A stretch of DNA of 64,000 nucleotides from Gracilaria vermiculophylla (Eukaryota; Rhodophyta; Florideophyceae; Gracilariales; Gracilariaceae): NCBI GenBank assembly GCA_019155205.2, contig JAHNZQ020000016.1:2472847-2536846 (forward strand), given 5' to 3'. The notes under the pieces were generated by a model. It was not told the DNA's origin, did no database searches, and was given only the letters and a program-made list of their open reading frames with translations. A program made the translations under genes and the position numbers. The stretch's first letter is position 1; every line of letters begins with the position of its first letter. This document shows, in pieces, positions 11,046-23,200 of this stretch.

Positions 11046-13119
11046 ATGGTGCTATATAGCTCCCCCACAGCTCCTTGTCCGTCCTCTCCGCGCATTCCGC
11101 GATGGAGTTTTGACGCGGCTCCCTCCCTTGTCGGTTATATAACCGCGGGTCGTTACCCCAGTGGCGGTCCCTCATTCTCCTTAGGTGCTACGACACATTC
11201 TGTCTCCATCCTGCCAATTACGTACACCCTCGGAATAACTTTTCCAGCCGCAGCTCCTACTTCTCCATCCGATCCTGAGGTATATCAGACCTCCACCGGT
11301 GCGCCGTTTCGCCCGGGGGAACTCTTCGACCATCGTGATATGCGGGTTTTCGTGCCCTTCCATGACAGGCGCGTCAGTCTCCCGTGCCCCGTGAAGGATT
11401 ACATCCACCATTTCGAACCGTACCTTCAGGCGATGAGGCTCTGCGCCGTACCGGAGGTCGCTTGGAACGACCAGAAGCTGAACCGGATCGACGCCTTTCG
11501 TGCTCAATGGCTCCCAACTCCGGTGCACGGCGACAAAACGCCGACCACGGTGGGGCACTGCGACACTCTCTATCTCATGTTTCCAGAAGAGCGCGAGATA
11601 CACACTCGACTCGAACTACTCATCGACAAGAAAAGTTCACACCAGCGAGCGGGGTCGCCCGGATGCATTGCCGATGGACCCTCTGCCCTTCCGGTGGTGC
11701 CCTTCCATACCCCTTACGATCGCCTCTACTGGCGAAATCGCAACCGCTGGGGGACGCACCATGCAGATGAAACCCGAGTGCAGAACGTCTTCGGATACTT
11801 TTATGGTTGGTACAACACGGAGTTACATGATAGGCTTTCCGGGCAACGGCCGAAGTATTACCTCAAGCTGAATGACTTCTGAAGGGACCATTGGGTCTCC
11901 TCGCACCTCCGTAGGGCAACACCTCTCACGTTCGCATATCACACCTTAGAGATTCTGAATCCACATGACGCTTTGGAGCGGTTCATCACGTTGATCGCCT
12001 CGACAGAATTGGCGGTCGGCACCCTAGCGGCATATTTCCATGCAGCGGACGAGGGCGTCACTTCCTATACTCGATGCCGCGATGGTTGCCTATACTGGGA
12101 TTCTTCGTATCAACCAACCACTGGACGTTTGCTCCCCTTTTCGGTGCCAGTCAGCCGGGTCCTTCGCTCTCTAGGGATTCACAACCTGGTCAAGGGCATC
12201 ACGTAGAGCGAGTCCGAGGCGGAGACGCTGCCGGATTACAACCCGCAGTTGGCGTGGAACCAGAAGCTGGGCTTCTTTTGGTACTATTATGGTGAAGACA
12301 AGTTTCGCCCAATCGAGAAGAGTCTCAATGGAGACAGTAACGTGCAAGCCTATCCGGCCTTCCCTCGCCCTCCCGCTTCTCGGGTTCCTCAGGTGCCACG
12401 GCTCCGGTTCCCCGACCATGATCCCTTGGTGGAGATTTTGGCGACCCACATTCCTTTATCATTACCGGCTCCGTCGCACGACGTGGCTGCGCCTTCTGAG
12501 GTCGGGACGCAGCGACCAGCCTCTATACCGGATCCTCCTGAAGTGGTTGCCGCCGTGTCTCCTATGCAAGCGGACGATATTACTCATGTTCCGGCTGCTT
12601 CGGCCCTAGTGATGGAACCCCGACTGCGGAGCGTCCCGGTGCTGGTTGTTCAGCCTCGCCTGAGGAGCGTTCCGGTTCCTTCTAAACCCCTCACCTCCGG
12701 TGTGGGCTGCTCCATCCTTGGCCCTGCCGATCTCCGCGGTGGCGCCTGCCGAGTCTACTCGCGAGTCCATTGTCTCAGTCGGTCCGCCGTCTGCGACTCC
12801 TTCGGTGGCGGTTGTTGTTCCGTTGACGGAGATTGTCCCTTCTGGCGTACATTCGGGCAGGATTATTCCTGGGTCTCCGGAAATTGCCTTCCAGAAGTTG
12901 GTGCTGGAGTGCCTGGTGACGGGCCGTCCTACTCCAACTTCTCCTGTACAGGCTCTGCGCCATGATCGTATCTTGGTCCTAGAGCTCCATATGGCCCGGG
13001 CAATTCGGGCCTCGATGGCTGCCATCAAGGTGAGACTTGCGGAGTTGTTCGAAAGCCAAGCGCTAACGGCAAAAGCTGGCCCGGAAGCGGAGTATGGGAC
13101 GCGGTTTGGAAATTTTTAG
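11046..13119 (+). pseudogene. Antisense extra ORF of element 1 (unknown protein)
   Basis: This lies opposite to gag-pol, between the end of pol and the 3' LTR. The frame from ATG 11,046 is open for 278 codons to a TGA (11,880-11,882). It continues in the same frame through 11,973-12,206 (TAG) and 12,249-12,965, then by a frameshift near 12,690 into 12,700-13,119. Together this is about 690 residues. The N-terminal part holds STGAPFRPGE, PVKDYIHHFEPYL and YDRLYWRNRNRWGTH. The middle is Pro/Val-rich, and the end is helical (ASMAAIKVRLAELFESQ). Element 2 has a clear homologue over the whole length, ending at the same place, so it belonged to the ancestral element. I recognise no domain. Plant Tat-type retrotransposons are known to carry antisense extra ORFs in the same location; homology to those is not claimed. 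Confidence 0.75.
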
Positions 13120-13388
13120 GCGTAGAAAACCTCGGCGATGGGCGTTAGTCCACGGTAGCGGCGGAATAAAAGATCCTTGAGTTGGAGCAAAAGCTCCTTG
13201 AACGATAATTGCAATGGAAAAGGGCCGTGTCCGAGAGCCCAGCAACACGAAGTGCCACCGCGGGAGTGTCCGACAAACGGGCACGGCGGCATGGAGGCGA
13301 AAAAGAGAAATCCAGGTGGGAGATGGATAGCGGAGATGAAAAACATCTACGGTTTGGGGCCCTCTTCCCCTTTTCTAAACGGGAACGC

Positions 13389-15373
13389 CTATGTGGAGAT
13401 GCGTTTCAAATGCAGATTGACGTGATATCTCCTCATAAAGTTCTTCGGGATGTGTCCAGGAGGTTCTTCTGTATCATCCTTTGAGGTGTACCCGTACCAG
13501 TGGACGCGGTACAGTATCCCAAGAGGGATTGGTCGGTGAGAGATGATATGGTGTATGGCGTAGGATGTATCACCTTGAGGGGTCATGACGGCGTCTGGAG
13601 CCTCCATCAATGGTTCACTGAAAGGTGTGACGGGAGTTCCAGTATCCAGTAGTGTCGTCGCTTCTGAGGTGGACGGAGGAGAAATTTCCGCACGTGACCC
13701 CTGAAGTGGAGTGGCGGGCATTCCTGAAGGGCTGGAAGTCGGGAATTTTGTAACCTAATCACGGAATACTACGTCTCAGAGCCCGTTTACCTCGATCAAG
13801 ACGTGTCTCCATAGGTGTCCAGGACGTTTTGAGGCCTAGAGATAGTCGGCTCTAATTTTCGCGAGATTTCCCGCGGTTCATCGGATATCTCTTCAGGTTT
13901 CTCGAAGAAAACCATGTCGTCTTCCTTCAGGTGAGCGCCTTCTTTCATCTTTCGGTCGAATTCTTGTTTATATCTCCTCTGCGAGGTGTTGGGTTTCTCC
14001 GTATGGGGGGGAGTGTGTGTCCGCATAGCGCCTTAAGATAGGGCGTTTTGCTTGAGCCGCTGTTGGTACCTGCGGCCCATCCGCCGGGTGCGCCGTGGTG
14101 CGTGCCGCAGTGACGGCACTAGGTGGTACGCACGGGAGCACCAGATTGAAAGGAGCGGTCCCTGTGGAGCAGTGTACCTGCAGGTTGTATGTGTACGTTA
14201 GCTGGCCCACGCATGCGTCCCAATCCTTCTAGTGGTCAGCAACGTATTGTTTCAATATTGATGAGATGGTTTTGTTAAATCTCTCGGCCTGTTCGTTGAT
14301 CTGGGGGCGATAAGCAGGAGTATACACTTGCTTCAAACCCACCATTCCGGAGATGGCACTGTAAAGCTTTGCCGTGAACTGGAGTCCATTTTTTATAAGG
14401 GGAGACGACGGGATCCCATGTGGTTAAACCCAACTCTCCAGAAAGGTGTCGGCAATAACTGCTGCAATGTTGCTCCGGAGAGGAATGGCGCGCGTGATCT
14501 TCGAGAACCGATCGATTATCACGAAGATAGATCGATATCCTCTCTCCGATTTGAGAAAAGGCTTCAAAATATCCATGGCCACGAACTCTAAAGGTCCTGA
14601 AGGCGGGAACAGAGTGAGCGGGCGTCCGTTGTCCGTGGATATTCCCCATGGCGGCGGCGCACGAGTGGCAATCCGCCACTGTTTGGAGGGCGTCATTAGC
14701 CATGCTCTGTCAATGGAACTCCCTCCTCATGGTGAAGCACATGAGCAATCCGCCGAGGTGCCCGGCAAGGCGACCGTAGTGCGACAGATACAGTAACCTC
14801 GCCCGTAGGCTCGTCGGGACCAACTTTGGTAGAGCTCCTTTCCCGGGAGCGCGGTATACGAGTACGCCGTCTCGAATGACATCGATTGACTATGTTAGCC
14901 TCCCCCTTGTGGCAAGGTACTCTTTGCAGTACACATCTGTACTCTGCTTTTTCAGAAACTCCGCAATGGTGAAGGGAAGGACTTTTTTTCTCCTCGTCGA
15001 CGAGGGCCATCACCTCCGGGAGTCTACTAAACCTGCCTTCAGGTTCACGGCATTCCACACATTCTGCTTCGGATCCTTCTTTTCTGTTGGCGCTATCGAT
15101 GACTAGACACGGAATAGTGTTTGCAAAGATGTTTTATCTTCTCTCTCTATAGAGATACATGACAGCGCATCCTCCGCCTGGTGTTTTCTGCCAGGTCGAT
15201 GGACGATGTGAAACTCGTACTCCAATAGGCGTTTTTTCCACTTCTTCGAGCGACCGGAAGCATCCGTCAAGTACAGTGTGCACTTTAGTGGTGCATGGTC
15301 CGTCCTCAAGGTGAAACTCCCGCTCTCCACGTATGGGCGTAAAAGCAACACCGCCTATACAATGGTGAGACAT
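13389..15373 (-). pseudogene. Element 1 pol: RNase H, integrase, chromodomain (decayed)
   Basis: Minus-strand fragments in several frames. RNase H lies at about 15,103-15,373 (LRTDHAPLKCTLYLTDASG). The integrase zinc/core region is at 14,275-15,058 (VAMDILKPFLKSERG, VIIDRFSKITRAIP). The C-terminal region is at 13,796-14,210 and the chromodomain at 13,389-13,560 (GILYRVHWYGYTSKDDTEEP). The second catalytic aspartate of integrase appears replaced: near 14,400 the conserved D-N-G-S-Q-F context reads IKNGLQF. Frameshifts and stops split every domain, so this copy cannot make active enzyme. Confidence 0.8.
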
Positions 15374-16912
15374 TCGCGCTCCGAGGTGGAATACTTTAGC
15401 CCCGTCGGTGAAAGGCTGCGACTCTAGTATCGTAGAGGTTGAAGTACGCCTTCAGATTGTTATTGTAAGATGGCACATCTGACCTGATATTTACAGGCGT
15501 CTGTGTCTAGCATCATTCGGCCAATCCACTTCGGGAGAACCAAGTTCGCTGGCTGTATTAGTTTCCCCTTCAAGGTCCTAAGGGCTTCGCACTCTTCAAG
15601 TGTTTAGAGAGCCCATGGCGTCAGTTCGTATCTCTCCAAGAGGCGATTTCCCGGCCCTAGTACTCAAGAGAAATATGGAAGAAACCTCCGAAAGATATTG
15701 TTCAACCCCAAGAAGGAGCGGAGCTCCGTCTGGTTTGTGGGAGAGTGAGCTTCTCTTATGGCGTTTTTAGTCTTTGCAAAAACCTGTAGGCGTCCCGGGA
15801 GCACAAAGTGCCCAAGTATTTCACCGAGTACGTAAAAAAAAAATTCTTCAGTATCAAGGTGAGTCCAGCATCCTTCAAGAGTTGGAGCACGTGCTTAACA
15901 TGCACAAACTGCTCCTCCACGCTGTAGGAGTATACAATGACATCTTAAATATACACCAGGGCGTACTGAAACTTCACTTTCGACAGGAGTAAGTCCACCG
16001 CTTGTTTGAACGTAGCGGGAACATTCTTTAATCCAAATGAAATCCATCGGAATCTGAAAACTACAGAGTAGGAGGCGAACGTTGTCTTATCCTTATCGAA
16101 TTCATTCATTTCAATTTTCCAGGAGCCACTGTTGGCATCCAGCGTTGAGGAAACCGGCGCGTCATCTAAAGAGTCAATACATTTATCCATTCGTGGTATC
16201 GTGTACCAATCGCGTACTGTAACCTCGTTGAGGCGGCTATAATCAAAACAGAACCTCCAGGAAACATCTGTCTTCTTCGCAAACACCACTGCGGAGGCCC
16301 ATCAGATTTGAAGGGCTCAATAACGCCTTTATCCAGTATTCGCTGGACCTCATTACGTTCAAAATCACTCGCATGAGCCCCGGTTCTCATCAGGAGTTGG
16401 TCTACCCATTTCCCCTCAGGCGTGAGCTGGATGCGGTGCTGGGAAAAGCTCGCATGACCAAGGTGCCCATATCACATGAAATCAAATGCGGATGGCCTCT
16501 CCACTATCGAATAGTGATAGTCTTTGAACTCTTAGCCAGTTTGGAGGTTCTCCTGCCACGCGTCAGGCTTCTCTTCCTTTGGAGTTGTCAATGCTTTATC
16601 GGCTTCCACAATGGAGATTGCACAGTAATAAGCAAGGTCCTCCATAGGCGGGAGATGAGCTAGTCCAGTAGAGGCGGGTAGTGCCAATCCGACGACGGAT
16701 CCTTTTTGGAGCCGTATGGACGCCTCCTTTTGTTTAGAAAGAACGACCCCGAAGTGAATAGTCGGCACTAATTCCATAACGCCGTTCGCCATCATGGAGT
16801 TCAGCTTGGTCGTCAGATGTAAAATTTCCTGTAGTAATGAAAGCCTGGATGCAGAGGTCTGCACCGAAACTTCTGTTTGATTCCTCGTGGGTATTTCGAT
16901 ACTCTTTATCAC
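15374..16912 (-). pseudogene. Element 1 reverse transcriptase (decayed)
   Basis: Recognisable RT blocks in pieces at 15,945-16,289, 16,166-16,390 and 16,532-16,912. They include FDYSRLNEVTVRDWYTIPRM, SSTLDANSGSWKIEMNEFDK and FGLKNVPATFKQAVD. The YIDD active-site box is interrupted: the frame reads ALVYI and then a stop (15,945). The catalytic centre is therefore lost. Confidence 0.8.
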
Positions 16913-16937
16913 CAGGAGCTTATTCGACTGTGTCTAC

Positions 16938-17465
16938 TTATGTTGATAACCCACTTGAAGCGCATTTGCGTCCGGTCCCGAGTATCCGGAAACCATACCT
17001 ACAGGAATGGCGTCGTGAAACGTCACCTCTCGCAGGCGTGGGTATATTCCACGTACATAACGATCCACAAAAGGAAGTATCCAATATGAATTGTGCTGCC
17101 ATGTTGGTCGCCACGAGAAACCGCATCTTTCCCTGTAAGGATCCCATCCGGAGATACAAATGTAATTCTCCGAGGATGCTCAATGATTGCCTCGACGCGT
17201 CTCTCACCGTAGGGAGCTTGCCAGTCCTCAAGAAGCGGAGAGCAGACCGCGGGAGCACTTCAGCGTGCACCAGGTTAGAGACAGCTCCGGGGACGAGAAT
17301 AGCGCGCACCGTGGTGGAGACGAGCGAGGAACATCCTATAGAGGTAAAATTCTTACAAATCTTACGGCAGAGCGTGCATACAGAGTCCTCAAAGGTGTCG
17401 AATGGCTCCGAATGGATTGGGGGTCCGCCGATTCTGCGTCGACCGTGCAGATGGCTTCTACGCAT
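16938..17465 (-). pseudogene. Element 1 protease (active site lost)
   Basis: This matches element 2's protease closely, but the catalytic D-T-G is replaced: VRAILVPGAVSNLVHAEVLP here against VRAILDTGAGPNVVHADVLP in element 2. Downstream, the conserved I-L-G-T has become ILDT. It is a retroviral-type aspartic protease remnant without its catalytic aspartate. Confidence 0.78.
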
Positions 17466-19610
17466 TTCCTAGAGGCGAGTGCCGTTTGGCCGAGGCTCGG
17501 CCGTAAGGGTCCACGCGGAGCCTCCTGGCGTGACACTGAGGGCTTTCTTGGTTGGAGCCGATAGGAGTTCCAATGGGGGACGACTGCTGCGCTTGTGCAC
17601 TGGGACGCGCCGTATTTTTCTGATTCGCAACCAGTTTAAGTGCCGGCCCTTGCACTGGTGGTGAACGTGCGAGTAGGAGAGGCTGAGCTCCAATGGGAAT
17701 TCGATAACCGTAGTTTCTTTTAGCGGAGCGAACATCGTGATACGCGGCTCGATAACTTCTGCTTTCCGTTGTTGTGTCCTTCAGGTCCTGTTAATTCTTC
17801 TCCCATTCCTGCAGGATTGTGGCCGTCAGTGCCAGGCTGATAGTAGTACAGTGTACTGGGTCTCGAGACGAGCAAGTCCTACAAGGCGGTGGGTACCCTC
17901 GAGGTTTGTGCGAGTCGGACATTCCTGTGACATCCTGCCGAAGCGTACGAGGTAGGGTACGAGGATGTCCTCGTCCTAGACGGTTCCCCCTGAGATGAGG
18001 CGTATGTGAGAGCAAGGGCCTCTTGTTCTTCATCGAGCATGAGCTCTTCAACCTCCTCCAAAGTGCTGGAGTCAAACGTCTGAGCGGATGCCCGACGGTT
18101 CCGTACGGCCGTTGGGCTGTCCAAAAGTGAAGCGTGGCAGCGGTAAGTGGCAGGATTGGTATCGCCATAGAACTCCAAGAAATGTGCTAGCTCCGTATAG
18201 AGGTTCTTCGTGTGCGTCTTCAAGTGATTATGCAACCTGGGACGGATCGAGGGAGTGAAACACTCGACAAATAACGAATTTAACCGCCATTTGTAGTACA
18301 CATTCCCACACCTTAAGGCCTTCGGCCACAGCCTCTGCGAGAACTCCGTTTTGATTATTCCCGTACTCTACCCATAGAAATTTTCTTCAGAATCAGCATT
18401 GACTATCATCTCATCCGTTAAGTTTTTTTTAAGGAGGAAACTCACCACCTCGGCGTACGTCATCAAGGTCTCGGTCCCAGGATCATCTAAAATGATGCGT
18501 TCTCTCGTGAAGCGTGGCTGCAAGAGCAAGTGCACTTGACCTGTGAGGTAGAACTGAAAGCATCAGATGGTGGCACCTTAATAGACACCACAGGTATTAC
18601 ACACCGAAGGGAAGCGTGTTGGAAAATTGAATACCGAGATGGGATCTACACTTGAGAATGAGTGCTTCTTCATCTGAATATCCATACGGCGCCGTATCTT
18701 CGTAAATAATTCCACAACCATCGCGTGGTAAAGAGTGGAGCGATTATTCAACCGGTAGTTGTCATAATACACCACTTTCGCGAAGAGATCGTTAAGCGGG
18801 ACGTCTTTCTTGAGCCTTCTGTTGTTCTCCTTAGAATATATACTCTGCTCCGAGCTGGAGCTGTTCACGCATTCAGAATCCGAGCTTTTTTCCATATCGG
18901 TGTCTTGCTTTCTGCTTTTCTCCCTGCGTTTCTTTTGGCTTCTTTCCTGCAGGTGTTCTGGGTGTCTGAAGATATCCCCGCTATTGCGATTCACCTGAAG
19001 AGTATCCCGTCCTTCTCTCCATAGTTGAAGGAGTTTGTAACCGGTTTTCTGTCCTCCTCCATGATGCGAGGAGGTCTAGACGGTTCGAAGCAATATTCCT
19101 GAGGTGTTCCTCTTTCCCTACGGCAAGATAATTTTCTCCACTAGCGTACGGGTCGAGAGTATCCTGTTCTTCTCTGCCTGGAACCACCTCATGTGTTGAT
19201 AGATGGAACCTCTCTTGTACGGAAGAGTGACTTTGAAACGTTTCTGCGGGAAGCAACTGCGCAGTTTGGGAACAAACCTCCGCACGGATAACATCTGAGA
19301 TCACCTACAGGAAAGCGTTCGAATCCAGCAATGCACCCATGTCACGGTGAGTAATTTCCGTTGCAATTTCCTCCATAAAGGCGTGGCGGCGCTCTCCGAA
19401 GTGTGCCTCAAAACCTGCAAGAATTCTCTTCACCAGCTCATTTGAGAGCTAATCCGGCGATCCTTGCAATGCTCCACAGAAGAGCCAGGATTCCTATAGA
19501 GACTTTCAGGGTCCTCCAGTCTGACAGCCATATCTTGGCGAGCGCTGCGCGTGCTGGGCCAACCAACGGAGTCGGTTGCTTGAGGGTCCTGTAGGGGGTT
19601 TCCATTGAGG
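17466..19610 (-). pseudogene. Element 1 gag and truncated leader
   Basis: Gag remains in frames 17,791-18,301, 18,578-18,994 and 18,981-19,304. They hold a capsid-like block (MYYKWRLNSLFVECFTPSIR), a Lys/Arg/Ser-rich linker and a Cys/His cluster (PPCRTCSSRDPVHC) that resembles a zinc knuckle without the canonical spacing. The leader ends abruptly at 19,610, where element 2 inserted, and its remainder is at 30,122. Confidence 0.75.
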
Positions 19611-20163
19611 TGTGGTACTGTCAGCCCTCCTCTCGAGGTAGTAGAGCACGACGTCCGTTAGGAGTTTTTGTTGACTCCAAAGGTGCCTGTTCCTAAAGAT
19701 GGTCTCCGGTATCCGCTGTCGCGAGCCGGGGAAATTCTTAAAGAGGATCTGCCAACACCAAGCGGGGGGGAGGCTCAGTGGGTGGACAATGCTCCTACAG
19801 GCGCTGCTATGATGCGACCTGGAGATTGGCGGCTTAGAAACCTGAGGATGATCGACGAGAGTCTCCAACCGGAAAAATAGATGAAGATTCAAGGGTGCTT
19901 GTTTTTACTTCCCCGGAGGTGGAGCTCCATCGGCAGATTAAGTATTAAGCCAAGAGCCCGCCTCGACAGGTCTTACTACTGTAGTAATTACCTGCTTAAA
20001 TTTACGAAAATAAATAATAATTCTTCCTCCCTTGAGGATACTGTAGCGCACGCAGGCAGGGGTATGCACCACGATGCTCAGTCAATAAAATACGAGCCTT
20101 TCTTAGGAATATTACACCATGAGGCCACAACACCATTTTTCCCTTAGGAGCCACGGTACTACA
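19611..20163 (-). repeat. Element 2 3' LTR
   Basis: 553 bp, from tgtggtactgtcag to ggtactaca. Short terminal inverted repeats are TGTGGTAC and GTACTACA. The left flank is the target duplication TGAGG; the right flank is the polypurine tract. Confidence 0.92.
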
Positions 20164-20176
20164 TATCCCCTTTCCT
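20164..20176 (-). other. Polypurine tract of element 2
   Basis: The minus strand reads aggaaaggggata immediately before the 3' LTR. Element 1 has the same feature at the same position. Confidence 0.7.
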
Positions 20177-20693
20177 AAATTGCACCACGTCCTTGAGGGG
20201 CATCTTCCAATACCTTGATCCGCGGGGTGGCTCCTATCGGTGTTGCTGCAAGCGCGGCCTTCGGCCATTGACACATTCTCTCCTTCAGGCGTTCTTTCAC
20301 ATTTCCATACTTCTGCGCGGCATACCGTTGCGGGCTCGTTTTTTATCCCTTGCGGTATTTGCGGGCCCTGTTCCTCCTTAACCCGGCTGCGTCTCCTCCT
20401 TCTTGGCGTAATCTGTTGGTGCTGCCGCGCCAATCGGTGGCGTGAGATTGCGTGCATTCCGGCGTGCCGTGCGCGATGCAGGCGCGCAACTTCCGTGGAC
20501 GGAGCGGGGGTCAGTATAGAGTGGACACCGACCGCCTTGAGGCACTTGCCACTCCAATTCCTTCGAGGTTTCCTCTTTTGGAAGTATCCGCTTCATCCCG
20601 TCCGTTCATTTAATTTCCTTGAAGGTGCAAGTCTCATAATCCTCTCGTCTGCGCCCCCGTCGGCCCCCACCAGATATGAACGTACGTCTCGCT
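20177..20693. other. Spacer between 3' LTR and antisense ORF
   Basis: About 500 bp shared with element 1 (10,498-11,045). It contains no conserved frame. It would hold the promoter and 5' leader of the antisense ORF if that is transcribed; I could not identify a specific promoter motif. Confidence 0.4.
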
Positions 20694-22765
20694 ATGGTGC
20701 TCCATACCTCGCCTGATTCCGGTCGCCCGGCTTCTCCTCAAATTCCACGATGGCGGCTTGACGCGATTCCGCCCCCGGTGGTGCATATAACCGCCAGTCG
20801 TTCCCTATGTGGCGTCAGATCTCTCTCCACGGGTGCGTCCACGCGTTCGGCCGCCATACATCCGGCTTCCTACACATTCGGCATGTCTTCTCCGACTCCC
20901 GCGCCTAAGTCTCCTTCGAATCCTGACGTGTACCACACCTCGACCGGTGCACCGTTCCGTCCTGGAGAGCATTTCGATCATCGCGCCACGCGAGTCTTCA
21001 TCTCGTTCCATGACAGGCACGTAGGCCTCCCGTGCCCCGTGGAGGATTACATTCACCACTTCGGCCCATACCTTTAGGTGATGCGATTCCGTGCCGTATC
21101 GGAGATTGCGTGGAATGACGAGCAGTGCAACCGGGTAGATGCCTATCGCGCTCACTTGCTCCACACTCCGGTGCACAGTGACAGCGCTCCAACCACGATG
21201 GGACACTGTGATACTCCCTACTTGAGGTGTGCAGAAGACCGCGAGATTCAGGCGCGACTCCAGATACTCCATCACAAGGAGAGCTCACAGCAACGAGCAG
21301 GGTGACCCGGAAGCATTGCCGATGGACACTCTGCCCTCGCGGCATTGCCCTTCGATCCCCCATACGATCGCCTCTACTGGCGCAACCGAAATCAATGGAG
21401 GACGCACCTTGTAAACGAGACTCGAGTACGCACCGCCCTAAGGTACTTCTATGGTTGGCAAATCACGGAAGTCCAAGACATGCCTACCGGGCAGCGTCCG
21501 AAGTACTACCTCAAGGTGAATGACAACTGAAGGGACCACTGGGTATCCCCACACCTTTGCATGACGACGACCATGACCTTCGCGGATCACACCTCCTAGA
21601 TTCTGGATCCCCATGAATCCCTAGGGCGGTTTGTCATGTTGATCGCCTCGACAGAGCTCGCGGTCGACAACATGATGGCGTATCTCCAAGCAGCAGATGA
21701 AGGCTTAACCTCGTATACTCGAAGCCGCGACAATCGCCTCTACTGGGACTCGTCGTATCAGCCGACCGCCGGGCGTTTGCTCCTCTTGTCGGCGTCCATT
21801 ATCCGAGTCCTGCGCTCTTTTGAAATCCAAAATATTGTTGAGGGCACCACATGGAGTGATTCCGAGGCGGAGACGCTATTGGATTACAATCTCCAGGTGG
21901 CGTGGAATAACACGCCGGGCTTCCTTTGGTACGAATTCGGCGAAGTCAAGTTCCAACCCATTGTGAGGAGTCCTCATGGAGACGATGACGGGCAAGCATA
22001 CCCTGCCTTTCCCCGTCTCGTGTCTTCCCGGGTTCCTCAGGTACCATGGCTCCGAGTACCCGACTACGACCCGTTGATGGAGAGCCTGGCGCATGATACC
22101 CCACGTCGGTTACCGGCTCCTTCCCAGGATACGGGCGCGCCTCCTGAGGTGATAAACTCGCGGCCCGCCGCAGTGCCGAGTGCTCCCACAGTGGTAGCCG
22201 CCGTGTCCCCTATAGAAGAGGACGAAAATGCTCCCATCCCGGTACCTTCGGTCCCAGTGGTGCAACACCGATTGCGGAGCGTCCCTGCGCTTGTTCTTCG
22301 GCCTCGCCTGTGGAGTGTTCCAGTTCCCACACCGCCGTCACCTCCACTGTCACAGACTCCGTCCTTGGCATTGCCGACTTCCACCGCGGAACCTGCAAAA
22401 TACCGTCGAGGAGCCCCTGTCCCAGCTGGTCCGCCGTCCGCGGCTCCTTCCGCGGCAGTTGTTGCGCCGTTAACGGAGGTGGCCGCTTTGGATGCACCGT
22501 CGGGCAGAGTCTCCTCTAGGGCCTAGAATCTGCCTTCCAGGAGCTGGTGCAGGCATGCCTGGTGACGGGCCGTCCTACTCCGGCTTCTCCTGTAGAGGCT
22601 CTGTGCGACGTGTGGGCTTGGGTCTTAGAGCTCCACAAGGCCCAGGCATACCGAGCCTCGATGGCGGCCATCAAGGAAGGCCTGTCGGAGCTCTTCGATA
22701 GCCAAGCGCCCACGGCAAAACTGCGCCTCGAAGCGGAGTATTCAACGCGATTTGGTGACCTGTAG
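20694..22765 (+). pseudogene. Antisense extra ORF of element 2 (unknown protein)
   Basis: Homologue of the element 1 antisense ORF, starting at the same ATG context (atggtgct) and ending EYSTRFGDL at 22,765. It is broken by TAG near 21,076, TGA near 21,302, TGA at 21,528-21,530, a further TAG near 21,597, and a stop plus frameshift near 22,526. The longest clean stretch is 21,636-22,526 (296 codons). Shared blocks include STGAPFRPGEHFDHR, PVEDYIHHFGPYL, YDRLYWRNRNQW, GQRPKYYLKVND and LIASTELAV, then a Pro/Val-rich middle and a helical tail. The TGA at 21,528 is at exactly the position of the first stop in element 1; the others are private. The ORF converges tail-to-tail with pol, ending about 240 bp from its stop. 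Function unknown. Confidence 0.75.
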
Positions 22766-23007
22766 GTCATAAAACCCTGGCGAATAAAAGATCCTTCGGA
22801 TGGAGCAGAAGCTCCATGAAAGGTATTTCAAATATTCCTAGGCCATGCTAGCGTGCTCAGCGACAAGTGTTGCCCCCATGAGAGCATGCAAAAAGCGAGC
22901 AACGGCATCCTGGAAGCGAAAAAGATACCTCCAGGTAGGAGATAGACCGCGGAGACGAAAAACATCTCCGGTTGGGGGCCCCATCCCCCTTTCCTAAACG
23001 GAAGCGC

Positions 23008-23200
23008 CTATGTGGAGAGGCGTTTCCGCACCAGATTGGCGTGATATCGCCTAAAAACGTTCTCTGGGATTTGTTCCAGAGGTTCTTCCGTGTCTTCCTT
23101 CGAGGTGTACCCATTCCAGCGGACGGGGTACAGTATTCCTGCAGGGGTTTGTTGATGGGAGTCGATATGGGCCACCGCTTAGAGGATGTCACCTTCGGGG
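23008..23200 (-). pseudogene. Element 2 chromodomain
   Basis: On the minus strand the frame contains ILYPVRWNGYTSKEDTEEP and ends RRYHANLVRKRLST before a stop at 23,008. This is the W-x-G-Y ... D-T-x-E-P pattern of chromodomains, which in chromoviruses follows integrase and is thought to steer integration to modified histones. It is out of frame with the preceding integrase C-terminal ORF (23,179-23,841), so a frameshift has occurred. Confidence 0.8.

Noticed and set aside
20676..22765. Possibility that the antisense ORFs are host genes trapped between transposons
   Set aside because: The same ORF occurs at the same place in both elements, inside LTR boundaries with clean target duplications, so it belongs to the element.
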